Source of the DNA: Pinus tabuliformis
Taxonomy: Eukaryota > Streptophyta > Pinopsida > Pinales > Pinaceae
DNA length: 64,000 bases
Assembly (NCBI GenBank): GCA_031772625.1
Contig: CM062812.1
Span: 733,681,714-733,745,713 of the forward strand
Direction of reading: 5' to 3'
Both the position numbers and the translations under genes were made by a program. Positions 46,250 to 57,437 of this stretch are shown here, one piece after another. Under the pieces are notes generated by a model. It was not told where the DNA came from. It saw only the letters and a list, made by a program, of their open reading frames with translations, and ran no database searches. How positions within the stretch are numbered: position 1 is the first letter of the stretch; every line of letters starts with the position of its first letter.

Positions 46250-46517
46250 GTAATTTTTCTTCAAAAAGTAGGAACATATAACTACTTTTCATCCTAATTA
46301 TTAAAAGAAAATATCACTTCTACCCTTCATAATAATTATTATTAATTTTTATGAAAATTATAAAAATACTGCTTTCCATTAAAAAAAAAGGACAATTTTT
46401 CTTGAAAAAATAAAAACATATAACTACTTTTCATCCTAATTATTAAAAGAAAATATCATTTCCACCATTCATAGTAATAATTATTAATTTAAATCAAAAT
46501 TATAAAAATACTACTTT
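46250..46517. repeat. Direct tandem duplication, 142-bp period
   Basis: The block with AACATATAACTACTTTTCAT, CCTAATTATTAAAAGAAAAT and AAATTATAAAAATACT occurs twice, 142 bp apart, with modest divergence. It ends about 250 bp downstream of the LBD stop codon. Confidence 0.9.
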
Positions 46518-46761
46518 GCATATTTATTGTTTTTTTTGTTTGGTGCACAAATACATTTTTCCTGTAAAAATGGAACAGTTCTTCACGTGTTTTACAAAGC
46601 ATTATATAGAATTTCAATATCAAAAGATACGGCTTTGGAAGTCCGGCAAATGATAGTTCTGCAAATCTATAGTAATTTATTCTTATTTCCTAGATACAGT
46701 AATAGGTAGAAGAGCTGAATATCTGCCATTCCAATTTGGCCAAACTAGAAAGCAGAAATTT

Positions 46762-47937
46762 TCAGGGAAGATAAGTCTGCCCCATGCAGTGATCCCAATG
46801 GGCCTCACTCCAACGCATGTCGACAGCTGATATTTTAGGAGGAGAGGTCGAGCTTTTAGAACCAAGCGTAAGCTCTAGCTCCACGGCATTGCATGGAGGA
46901 GTTTCAGCTTGATTGGATTTAAGTCTACAGATCAGATCGCGGCGGCTTTCGATCTGTGCTTGACCACCATGAAATTCATCCTTTTCCTGGAGCGTTAGAA
47001 ACGTCGAATATGTCTCGACGTCCTCCCCATTAAGCTTACCATTTCCAAAATTCTGCAGCGTCTCTTTTACACTGTCCCGGTCATCAGATTTACTGTTTGA
47101 ACCGTAATGATTGCAAATCGCTACACTTTCAAGCTCTTTATGCGTAGGTTTTGCACAGGAGAAACCCTTGAATCTCTTTCTTCCTCTACACTTCATTGCT
47201 CTGTGCTGCTCGCGGCCAGCCATGCCTGCCATTGGCAACATACCTTTACGACTTGGGGACGTGAAATGGCCTTTCGTAGAGGCAGGAAGCGATCCCCGCA
47301 GGATGCTGTCGACCCGCTTTTGGCATTCTGTCCAGTTCCCGGAGAGCAAAAGGCCGAGTGATCCATATATGGGATTAACCATCCTGCCGCATGCATCGGA
47401 TAAAAGAGACTTGAATATATCTGCACCACGCAACACTCAAACTACTTTTATTGATTGTCACGTCTATTTCTCTTAGATATGCAAAATGAATGAAAGAGAA
47501 CTTATTGGAAAACTCATATCTAAAGCTACTACTGAAACCTGTGTTAAAAAGGTTCTGTAAACATAGCTCTTCAATCTGGTGTTGTAAATCAAGTCCCAGT
47601 TTAAAGATGTTTTGTCAGTCTCAAGCAACTATACATCTACAACTTGAAAGTGCATGTTTGATTTGGATTTTTAGATATGGTGTATTCGTATTAGAAAACA
47701 AATGCACACGTTTACATTTAGATAAATTCATGCGAATGTTATTTTACCAGGCCTCAATTGCTCGGGCGCCCTGGATATGAGATTCGTCAGACCAGCGCGT
47801 CCATAAAACTTTGCTAAGAAAATAGTGGCATTCTCTTGCGACTCTGGTGTCGTTATCCACTGGAGGCAGGGCCTGAGAACACAGTATTCGCTACAACCCT
47901 TTCGCAAGACACGGCAGCCATTGCAGCTCATCCTCAT
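46762..47937 (-). CDS. LBD (class II, LBD40-42-like): Class II LOB-domain (LBD/ASL) transcription factor, two exons
   Basis: Plant-specific nuclear DNA-binding protein. Exon 1 (47937-47748) and exon 2 (47420-46762) join through a 327-bp GT-AG intron to give 282 residues; the frame closes exactly. The start [15 protein letters not shown] is the first ATG. The C-block is complete: Cys5, Cys8, Cys15 and Cys19 (C-x2-C-x6-C-x3-C). The GAS block continues with [15 protein letters not shown], and the spliced junction reads [16 protein letters not shown], then VNPIYGSLG. As in class II, the leucine zipper of class I is missing. Near residues 245-249 LELTL is an EAR-like repression motif, so repressor activity is likely. 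The junction falls inside the domain, the common LBD intron position. The sequence resembles the LBD40-42 branch more than LBD37-39. No coding damage is visible. It is the only intact host gene here, with LINE and gypsy debris on both sides. Confidence 0.93.
47421..47747 (-). other. Intron of the LBD gene
   Basis: The minus-strand donor is CCTG|GTAAAA and the acceptor GGTGCAG|ATATATTC, phase 1. The interior is AT-rich with no open frame joining the exons, and no transposon is recognised inside it. Confidence 0.88.
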
Positions 47938-48350
47938 GATTGTATGAATATGTGACACACTGCGGTATCAATATGTTAGACATTCAATCACTTTCTCAAA
48001 GCATGGGGAAACCACTAACAAATGAACATAAATAGAACTATTAACTTGCAAATATATGGGAAGACATTATCGCGAGTATGCAGAGATCTGCGCGTCATGA
48101 ATGTTTGCTTGCAAGAGAAAATTTAACGAGCTGAGCTTTCAGTTTTCGACGGCGTGATTGACGGTTTCCTGGGGCCAGGCAACCCTCAATTACCGCTCTG
48201 TTGTCCCTACGGAAACAGAGACGTGGGGCCTCTTACCGTCCCATGTGAAGAAAAACAGTTTGACGGTCTGGGGCATTATCCTCTTTTCCATAGAAATTAA
48301 TTCAACGTACGTTCAGAGCTCAGTTGAATCCTCCCCCACTACAATTATTA
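47938..48350 (-). promoter_or_regulatory. 5' leader and proximal promoter region of the LBD gene
   Basis: On the minus strand a TATATTT sequence lies at 48051-48057, about 115 bp before the ATG; a weaker TATTTAT lies near 48030. Upstream, 48130-48290 is richer in G and C than the surroundings. This is an assignment by position; no transcription start can be read from sequence. Confidence 0.35.
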
Positions 48351-48536
48351 TAATAAATATTCAAGATATCAAAATAAAAAAAAAATATTCAATGATACAT
48401 TGGAGCAATCTTTCTCAGTCCAACAAATATTTGACGAAGTAATTGTAATAAATATTCAACCTATCAAAATAAAAGCAAAAAATATTCAATGATACATTGG
48501 AGCAATCTTCCTCAGTGCAACAAATATTTGACGAGG
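48351..48536. repeat. Tandem duplication upstream of the LBD gene, 95-bp period
   Basis: TAATAAATATTCAA through CAATGATACATTGGAGCAAT and CAACAAATATTTGACGA is present twice 95 bp apart. Each copy contains the short inverted repeat CAATGATACATTG. It lies about 400-600 bp upstream of the LBD start codon. Confidence 0.9.
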
Positions 48537-49293
48537 GTATCTTTTTCGCATGCCGTGTAAAGATAAAAAGGTAATGACAGTTGTAAGCCTTCTGGTTCAA
48601 ATCTTTGTTTTCAATGTTAATTGGTACTGTCCACCGTCATGCCAAGTTTGTCTCATTGCTCTCCAAAGTGTCCTGCCAATAGTTATGTGCTCAGGAAAGT
48701 TGTAACACTAGTTTAAATCTTCCCTTACTTCCCACCCTCGCCTTTAAATTTGCTTGGAAAATAATGGAAAAATTTTAATTTTTTTTTTGAAATTTAAAAT
48801 TATTATTTTAAATTTTCCAAAATTTTAATGGGCTGAATTTATTTCCATTTTCAAAAACAAAGTTAAAAAAAAAAAATTAGTATCACATTTTCAAATAAAA
48901 ATTCCAAAAAAAATCCAAAAACAAATTAAAAAAAAAATCCAAATAAATTTCAGGCACCGCTTTTTCCCTTTTTTTGTCACTGTCCTTCAAATACTTTCCA
49001 TCACTTCCTTCCTTAAGAGTTTCCTCGAACTTTCTCTCAAATAATTTTTGCTTTAGTTTTTCTATAGTTTTGATTTATTACATAATACTCACAATTACCT
49101 AATTAATATAGTCCAATGGATGCCACCTTCTTTCTTTTAAAAATACTATTTGTAATTTAATAATTTGTATGGTTTTGATTTATTATATAATATGCACAAT
49201 TATCTAATTAATATAGGCTAATGGATGTCATTTTTTCTATTTTAAAAATGTTAATTTAATAATTGGTATAATAATTTAATAATTTCATTAATT
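48537..49293. other. AT-rich intergenic DNA
   Basis: No gene. Poly-A and poly-T runs are frequent, and a weak duplication of a block with TTATTATATAATATGCACAA-type sequence occurs near 49070-49220. Confidence 0.6.
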
Positions 49294-49314
49294 AAATTTG
49301 AAAATTAGATATTT

Positions 49315-49467
49315 TTTTTTTGTAAGCTGGGGTGGGACTCTCCGATTTACATGTCTATTATGTACCCCTCTACGGGGGAAGGGTAGCCCAAGATTTGAAC
49401 CCAAGACTTCCGGTTCTGTGAGACTTCATTTCCACGGCCCTTGCCGCTTGAGCTACCCCATGTGGAC
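49315..49467 (-). mobile_element. tRNA-derived SINE, minus strand
   Basis: The minus strand begins GTCCACATGGGGTAGCTCAA and carries an internal RNA polymerase III promoter: A box TAGCTCAAGCGG and B box GGTTCAAATC about 45 bp downstream. A tRNA-unrelated body and a run of A follow at the 3' end. A direct repeat of about 20 bp containing TTGAAAATTAGATATTT flanks both sides (from 49294 and from 49468), the mark of LINE-mediated retroposition. About 150 bp is typical of short plant SINEs. The frame at 49298-49501 is a shadow. Confidence 0.9.
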
Positions 49468-49488
49468 AAATTTGAAAATTAGATATTT

Positions 49489-49993
49489 ATATAAAAGTTA
49501 ATATAACATTAAATTTTGCACCCATTACAATTTATTATTGGAGGGATATTTTCATGTAGCATTATAATAAAAAATAGAAAAATAATAATTTAAATTAACA
49601 AATTGAAAAATAATAATAACAAAGGAAATTAATGTTTATCAAAATTAAAATCCTTGATATTTTAATTTTACATAAATTTAAATAGAGAAATGAAGTAAGC
49701 GGAAGTGAAAAGAAACAATAATTTACTTTTTGATATGAGGAAGCAATGTAATTTTTTAGCAACTTAATATGGATATGACAAGAAATAATATTATTGAAAC
49801 TACACGACGTGTAATTTATTCTACCTTTAGTTTACATGTGAAATTTAAAACAAAAATACTTTAATCACAACAAATATTTTATATTGAATAAGTAAACTAT
49901 TTCAATGTTCATATTAAATAACATAGTTATGTAGAGAAAATTAAAGTAATTTTAATTAAAAACTTCTTATATTTTCACTTTCGATAACTAAGG
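49489..49993. other. AT-rich intergenic DNA
   Basis: No gene or element is recognised between the SINE and gypsy element 2. TAAGG (49989-49993) is the left half of the expected 5-bp target duplication of gypsy element 2. Confidence 0.6.
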
Positions 49994-52599
49994 TATAACA
50001 CCCAATGATGCACCAACACTCACTTATTACCAAGTTTTACTTGTTATTATTTTAACTTGGATTGTTAAAAGTAATAGGCTGAAAAGTGAGAACATAGTTT
50101 GTTAATGATTAATTAAAAGAATTTGATCAGTTTGTAAAAAGAATTATTAATTAAATAACTCTTGAAATACTTACAAGTAGTTTCTCATATTTTCCTTTAA
50201 AAAGAAAAATGACAGAGAAAAAGAGAAGCAAGGACTATACTGTGCAGAATTTTCCTTGAGCTCGACGATTTAGCTAGTGGGAAAGAATTGTGAATAAAAG
50301 TCGAAGGCAGAGATTGGACCATAGTCCTAATGCCAAGTGCCTCGATTGTTTTTATTCACTGACAGTACTTGGAAGGGCTCGGAGGGGGATTCTAGAAGTA
50401 ATTTCCAGATCCTTGGTTGGGTGGTGAGGTCTTCGAGAGATAGGAAATACTTGCATGTTTATAATTACAACAGGAAAAACAGATAAGTAGTATCTCTACA
50501 CTGAGTATTGCCAGATCTGTGGTTGGGTGGTGAGGTCTTCCAGAGAGAGGAAATACTTATGTTTATAATTACAACAGGAAAAACAGATAAGTAGTATCTC
50601 CATGCTGAGTAGTCATTAGCAGGAAAAGATTAATTGTTTGTTATTATGTAGTTAAATATTCATCATGCAAATTAATTATTAGTAAGACTATGTCATTGAA
50701 ATTTAGTAGATATATTATGTTTTTGCCATAGTCTAGTATATTCAGAGAGTTGCAGACATCATTGCATAAAAAATGTAACAATAACAGAAACCACTTTAGA
50801 ATAAAAATGCATCATTTAACTAGAACAATAAATGAAAGAATAGACTACAATAAAAATTCATCAGCTATCTAGAGCAATAAATGAAAGAATCGGCTACAGT
50901 AGAAAGAACTATATCCATTTAACTATTTTAATTGCATAGTACAGTGCCAAAGTTTTAAAAGCATATGTGTAACTAGAACAACATCAAGCATTATGGAGTC
51001 ATGGTCTACCCATAGAAATCAACAAGTTCTACTCTGAAAATCCTCATCAGAAACCAATCACAAATGTTAAGAACCATGAAAACTCCTTCAAGGGCAGTAT
51101 TTAAGTAGTTTCGACTAAACAAAAATACTGAGGCTCTATCTAGAGCGGTTCATTAAAAAAGGCATCCAACGAGGGTTTGTATGGCTCTCGATGGAGTTCG
51201 GAATGAACCCCGTGAGCCAACCACCTGAGCTACATTCATATAAACGGCAATAACAAGAACGAAAGTCCTGAGCTGTAGCAGAAAATTAAACAAAATAAGG
51301 GTACTCTGTATTGTTTATATTCAACCCGGCATAGCCAAAATCGATTCAGACATTAAACGAAAACCCTGTTCATGAGTTGTCATCTGAGATAGAGAAAGGT
51401 CTTGGTCTGAATAAATAGCTGTAATGTGTTTATATATAAAACCATCGAAGAAATTCTATACATATGAACTAACAGCAAAACCCTCTTGACCATACTGCAA
51501 AATGGTGTCGAATTGTTGAATCAATTCAAACTGTTTCCATATTATTTACAATAGCTATATTCAAAAAACGACGAGAGTCGTAACATCTCTCTCGATGAAA
51601 GAAAGAACCCAAAGATTTTCGTCAAATAAATAAACCAACCCTCGGATAAATAATGTAGGCTGCCTAAATAACATTCACCATTTCAAGACAAAAGAACGAC
51701 AACCTTGAAAGGGAATTAACATCTCTAGTGAGAGAACAACCTTGTTCTGAACCCCCCTTTCTGAACATATGCATATGGCAGCTAGAATATACCTGTAGAC
51801 TATAGAACACCAAGGTTCAAACCCGGAAATAATGCGTAAACAAATAATTGACGAAGAAGTATTTCTGTGGAAAAGAGCTTACCTAAGACAGGGTATCTGA
51901 GCGATGCAAGACGAAGCATGCCTTTAAGAGCATGATATTGTCGTCAGGAGTTCCTCGAGGTAAGAATTTTCATAAATACACTCTCACAGATGTCTATATT
52001 ACCTCTTCATCATCATTAGGTTCCAAACGCATCCTGTTGGAGTGAAGATGCACATATGTCAAATAACGAATGAATTAATGTACCAGTAGATAGATTTACA
52101 CTACCCCTTGCTATATCTGACAGTCAGCGGAGATGGCTCCTTCGGATAAGTTGTTCCATTCCGTCTTCACCTTCAAGGTTACCCGGTGTAGAAAAGCCAA
52201 GATGCAAGAAGTTGTGTGACTAAATGACCCAGCCCTTAGCAAGCCTATGCATTAATCCACAAGATCAAACCCCATGGCTGGTGCACCGTAGATCTTATCT
52301 CATCTGATGGTGCAGGCTAGGCTAGGTGTGGTCTAGAGATTTCGACTGTCCCTTGAAATTTATTACAGGACTCCTGTGGTGTCGTCAAGGAGCCTCAAGA
52401 TGCTCTCCGTAGTAATGGAGACTCATGCCACCATATGCATGCCAGCAAGGATCAATAAATGTGGTAGGGATGACTGTGTAAATGGGTCTTCCATCCTTTT
52501 TCCACCAACTAACCATAGTAACCTGGTAAAGTGCATAAATGAGATGGTAACAAAATTTTTTTGTATGGTTGTTATAGTTAAGTGTAAAAGCGTGTCACG
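49994..52599 (+). repeat. 5' LTR of gypsy element 2
   Basis: It starts TATAACACCCAATGATGCAC (originally TGTAACACC) and ends TGTCACG. It matches the 3' LTR from 57438 closely until the latter is interrupted, and contains a tandem duplication that the 3' LTR lacks. Confidence 0.92.
50403..50613 (+). repeat. Tandem duplication inside the 5' LTR of gypsy element 2
   Basis: The block with GGTTGGGTGGTGAGGTCTTC, TTTATAATTACAACAGG and AAACAGATAAGTAGTATCTC occurs twice about 105 bp apart. The 3' LTR (57890-58000) has it once. Confidence 0.92.
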
Positions 52600-52601
52600 A
52601 A

Positions 52602-52618
52602 TGGTATTAGAGCCCAGG
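52602..52618 (+). other. Primer binding site of gypsy element 2
   Basis: TGGTATTAGAGCCCAGG, two bases after the LTR end, is close to the complement of the initiator tRNA-Met 3' end. Confidence 0.9.
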
Positions 52619-52659
52619 GTCGCGCACTGAGGCTTATGGGATAAATAAATACACATTTA

Positions 52660-53940
52660 ATTAAGTTATAGTATAAATATATCTATGCAATAAACAACTG
52701 AGTATGGGTGAATGTGAACACTGAGACACCAAATAGTAGAAATGTAGAGGAGCCCTAGAATATCAAACCAGCTAGAAGTGCCTTATGGAGAGGCAAACCC
52801 ATATATCTGGATACAATTAGGAGAAGAATCTCGGCAAGATGACGCTGCCCTGCTTGAAACAATGCAACAACGACGTGCATAAATGATGAACTTGAGGGTG
52901 GAAAACGAATGACTGAGGCAAGAACATGAAAAGATACTTAAAATCTTGTCCGATCGATAGAACCAACGAGGACCAAATCCAAGTACGAAAGATAGAGAGA
53001 AGACCGCAACAACCCACCATGGTGAAGATAATGCAAAGTTAGCAGAGGGACATAAGGAGGATGAAGAATGGCATTCGAATAATGTTTTCGACCAAAGAAA
53101 GACAAAAAGACAGAAAATGGAATTACAAGGTGAGTTCAAAAAAATAAAACCATCACTTTTTGAAGGAGAATTTAAAGAGGTAGCTGAAGCATGGATGATC
53201 AACATGAGTAAATATTTTCAGATTTATGAATATACTAGTAAACTTCAAGAAAGACTCACAATTTACTAATTAAGGGGAAAGGCCACCCTCTGGTGGGAAG
53301 AGATTAAAACTGTAAGAAAAATTGACGAAGAACAAGTGACATGGCAAGGATTCCAGAAACATTTTAAGGACAAATATTTAATTGAAGGTTACTATGATGA
53401 AAAATAAAAAGAGTTCCATGAGTTAAGGTTGGGAACCCTGACCATGGACGAATATGTGAAACTTTTTACTTCCCTGTTACGATATGTCCCATACATGTAG
53501 GAGGAAAAATCTAAAAATTAGCAATTTACCCAAATTTATGAACAAGAAGTTAGAATTTGATTATCCTAGAACAATGGATGATGTTGTGCTAAAATCCCAT
53601 ATCTATTATCAGCAAATGAAATAGAAAAGTGAGGGGCCCAAAGAAGACATATGCAAGAGAATGAGGAATTTACCCCTAAGAAGACAACCGAAAGTCATAA
53701 ATGGAAGGAATAACCAACAAAGAACTTTCGGTAAATTTACAAGGAACCCGTCCAGAGTTCCAACTTACACCAAAAATAGACAGACAGAGGAAGTTAGTAA
53801 ACTTACTACTAAACAACTTCCAAAACAACCTCTGCAATGCTGGGGATGTGGGGAATCCCATTACTACAAGAATTGCTTGCACAGAGCTCGAACATAACAA
53901 CTTTCAAATATGCAAGAAACCTCCACAATTGGAGATATAG
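52660..53940 (+). pseudogene. Gypsy element 2 gag and zinc knuckle (degenerate)
   Basis: Gag domain motifs run from about 53155: FFEGEFKEVAEAWMINMSKY, LRGKATLWWEEIK, FQKHFKDKYL and LGTLTMDEYVKLFTSLLRY. The zinc knuckle near 53837 is complete (C-WG-C-GESH-YYKN-C). Several stop codons, for example at the end of the YVPYM segment, break the frame. Confidence 0.85.
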
Positions 53941-53999
53941 CAAGGAGTATGCCTAGAATTAATGCTGCTTTGGACGATCATCAAGTAGAATACCAGCCC

Positions 54000-55850
54000 A
54001 CCATGATCTAGTGCAAGGGTATGATTGCTGATCAACATGTTTCTATTTTATTTGATCTGGGTGCTAGCATAAGCTACATTACTCCTAAAGTGGTAGAGAA
54101 ATGTCATCTGCAAAGAAGTAAATTTAAGAAATGTTAGCTAGTTCAATAACCACTGGAACAAAGAGAAGGGTATCTCTGAAAACAAAAAACTGCCCCATAA
54201 CAGTTTCAGGACAGCCCATCCATGTTGATCTAAATATACTCCCCTTAGGTTCATACGATGTACTAATATGGATTGACTAGTTGGAAGGGCTTCGGTCCCT
54301 AGTCGATTATAAAGAGAAATCTCTAAGCTACATCACAGAGTCAGGGCAGAGAAAGAAAATTCAAGGGATAAAAAAAACCTTAAATTATGTCCTATTACAA
54401 CTAACTAGCTAGGAAGATGCATTAGAAAGGGATACTAGATTTATGTTGTCTAAGTAGGATACACCAATCACTGAAACAAGATGACCTCATTGGAGAATAT
54501 TCCTGTAATTCAGGATTTTGTGGATGTGTTCCTTGAATCCATCCCTGGATTTCCACCTAGGAGTGATATAGATTTTACCATTAAATGAATACCTAGAGCA
54601 ACTCTTGTTTCTAAAGCTCCTTACCGCATGAGCATCCCCAATTTAATAGAACTCAAAATGCAGCTTCAGGAACTTTTGGAAAAATGGTACATTCGCTTAA
54701 GTGTATCTCCATGGGGAGCCCCTGTGCTTTTTGTGCAAAAGAAGGATGGAACCTTAAGACTGTCCATTGATTATCATGAGCTAAATAAACTGACCGTAAA
54801 AAATAAGTACCCTTTACCCTATATTGATGATTTATCTGATCAAGTGCAGGGCGCCAACGTATTCTCAAAAATTGACTTAAGTTCTAGCTACCACCAGATA
54901 AAAATAAAGGATGAAGACATTTGTAAAACTACATTTCAAACTCATTATGGCCATTACGAGTTTGTGGTACTGCCTTTCGGCCTTACCAATGTTCCAACCA
55001 CCTTCATGAGCCTAATGCACAACATTTTTCAACCATTTCTAGATAAATTTGTACTGATTCTTTTGATGATTTACTAATTTATTCAAAAAATCAGGAGGAA
55101 CATGAAAATCGCTTGAGAATAGTATTACAGATTTTGCGAGACAATCAGTTATAAGCAAAGCATAGCAAGTGTGATTTTTACAAATATCAAATTCAATACC
55201 TATTCCATGTTATATCAGTTGAGGGATAGCAGTGGATCTAGAAAAGATCAAAACTATCATGGAATGGACCACTCCAAAAAATGTTGTTGACATTAGATCC
55301 TCTTTGGGCCTGGCGGGTTATTACCATTGATCCATTAAAGGCTTTTCAAAAATATCTTTACCTATGACTTCACTACAGAGAAAGGGGCGTCTGTTCCACT
55401 AGATTGCAAAATGCCAAAACAATTTTGATAAGTTAAAGCAATTAGTTATTATTGCATCGGTACTAAAGGTAGTAGATTGGGAAAAATCATTTGTGGTATG
55501 CATAGATGCAAGTAAGGAAGGTGTCAGTGGTGTATTAACACAAGATGGGAAGGTCATAGCCTATGAATCACACAAACTTAAGGATTATGAACAACAATAC
55601 TCTGCATATGATCTGGAGTTGAGCATAGTAGTACACGCACTCAAAATGTGGTGACACTACCTCCTAGGAAAGAAATTTCTGTTATTAACCGATCATAGTA
55701 GCCTTACAAGTTTCTTTAACCAGTCTAGTTTAAATGTGTGGCAGGCCAGATGGACCATTTTCTTGAGTGAATTCGACATTGACATGAAACACCTTAAGGG
55801 GAAGGAAAACTGAGTGGTCGGTGCATTAAGCCAAAAAGTACATTGCATTT
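54000..55850 (+). pseudogene. Gypsy element 2 protease, reverse transcriptase and RNase H (degenerate)
   Basis: The protease reads ILFDLGASISYITPK, with Leu where the active site normally has Ser or Thr. RT is open for 149 codons (54628-55077): [48 protein letters not shown] and [17 protein letters not shown] small deletion then shifts the frame right at the active site, where element 1 keeps [11 protein letters not shown]. RNase H follows with VVCIDASKEGVSGVL, YSAYDLELSIVVHALKMW, LLTDHSSLTSFF and MKHLKGKEN. Confidence 0.9.
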
Positions 55851-55989
55851 ATGAAGTATAATACAATCAAGTACAATTTAATCTGTGAGATGTCATCTGA
55901 AAAGCATCCCTCAAAGAGTCAGAATATGATTTTCTATGGCAGCAAGCCTCAGAAGCTCAGGAAAAAAGGGGAACAACCTGATTATGGTA

Positions 55990-57150
55990 TTAATCTCTAC
56001 AAAATGTTAACATTCAGAAACAAAATATATATTCCTAACCAGAATTATGTCAAGCAATTATTATTGGATGAGTTCCATAAGAAGCCTTACGCCACTCACC
56101 CAGGATACTAGAAATTGTTTTCTGCGATCAAAAAAAGTTACTTCTGGCCAGGTTTAAGGAAGGATGTGGCTAAATATCTATCCAAATTATTAGAGTGCAA
56201 ATTGGTGAAGGTGGAACATCAGCATCCTGTTGGTCTGTTGCAACCATTACCCATTCCTGAGTGGAAATGGGAGACGATCACCCTAAACTTTATCACCGAG
56301 TTACCTCGTACTAAGAAGCATCATGACTCAATCATGGTAGTGGTAGAAAATATGAGCAAAATAGCTCATTTCACACTCGTAAAGTCCACCTATAAGATAG
56401 TGGAGCTCATAGGCATATTTATGAGGGAAATCTACAGGCTACATGGGATACCCCAGGTGGTAATCTGTGACAGGGATGTAAAATCTACATCCACCTTTTG
56501 GAAAACCATCTTCTCTGGATTGGGTACCTAGATTCAATTTAGTACGGCTTAGCATCCTCAGATGGATGGCCAAACAGAGAGGGTAAATCAAGTTTTGGAA
56601 GACATGTTGAGAATGTTTGTTATGCAGCAACCACATAAGTGGGAGGACTACCTCCACCTGGTGGAGTTTGCCTACAACAACGATTATCATGACTCCCTGT
56701 GCATGAGCCCTTTTGAAGTATTATATGGGAGAAATTGCAGGGTACCCACAGATTGGAATAGCCCTGATAATAGATTAACATTGGGTCCTGATATGTTAAC
56801 CGAAATGGAAGATACAGTTAAAAAGGTTCATAAGAATTTAAAAGCAGCCCAAGATAGGCAAAAGATTTATGTAGATAAGAAGAGATCTCACAAGGAATTT
56901 GAGTTGGGATATCATCTGTATCTGAAGATCAAACCCTAGAAAAGTACCTTATAGTGGAAGGGTTGTGCTAAATTGGCACCTCAGTAGTGTGGACCATTTC
57001 AAATTTTGCAACAAACTAGAGCCATAGAATACAAGCTAGCACTCCCAGACCATATCCGAGTCCACAATGTTTTTCATGTCTCTTTATTAAAAAATAAGTG
57101 CATGACCCTTGACTTATTATTAGCTGGGAGAATGTACAAGTAATAAAAGA
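55990..57150 (+). pseudogene. Gypsy element 2 integrase (degenerate)
   Basis: The HHCC zinc domain is partly altered (FHKKPYATHPGY, then LLECKLVKVEHQHP, with the first Cys changed to Leu). Core: ITLNFITELPRT, with Asn where the first catalytic Asp is expected; VICDRDVKSTSTFWK; then a stop; then DGQTERVNQVLEDMLRMFV, with Glu. The C-terminal region (NNDYHDSLCMSPFEVLYGRN and the part up to 56939) is open for 125 codons. Confidence 0.9.
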
Positions 57151-57199
57151 ATAAAATCAATAACTTATAAATTGTTGTTTTGAAAAAAAATATGACAGC

Positions 57200-57405
57200 A
57201 AATTATATTTGTGTAGGTCGAACCCAAGGGACAGTTTTTGGTAGAGACTCTTCGTATCCTCGATCGAAAATAAACCATCCGATGGAAATAAGTCATCACC
57301 TAGGTTAAAGTGTAGTGGAAGCACTTTGGCTCGAATGAGGCTACTTGGGAAGATGAGGGGGTTATGAGGAAAGCTTATCCGACACTGTTTGCCTGACAAG
57401 AACAC
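57200..57405 (+). pseudogene. Gypsy element 2 chromodomain (degenerate)
   Basis: The stretch reads VEPKGQFLVETLRILDRK, then after stops VKV and WKHFGSNEATWEDEGVM, ending RKAYPTLF. The ATWE and WKHF motifs are typical of chromovirus chromodomains. Several stop codons inactivate it. Confidence 0.8.
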
Positions 57406-57424
57406 AAGGGATGGTGTTCCTCTC

Positions 57425-57437
57425 AAGGGGAGGGAGC
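57425..57437 (+). other. Polypurine tract of gypsy element 2
   Basis: AAGGGGAGGGAGC directly precedes TGTAACACC, the 3' LTR start. Confidence 0.9.

Noticed and set aside
47107..47476. Plus-strand frames of 84 and 121 codons
   Set aside because: They are antisense to exon 2 of the LBD gene, which has clear domain evidence.
52376..53205. Short frames around the gypsy 2 LTR end and leader
   Set aside because: Explained by LTR and degenerate gag sequence; no independent motif.
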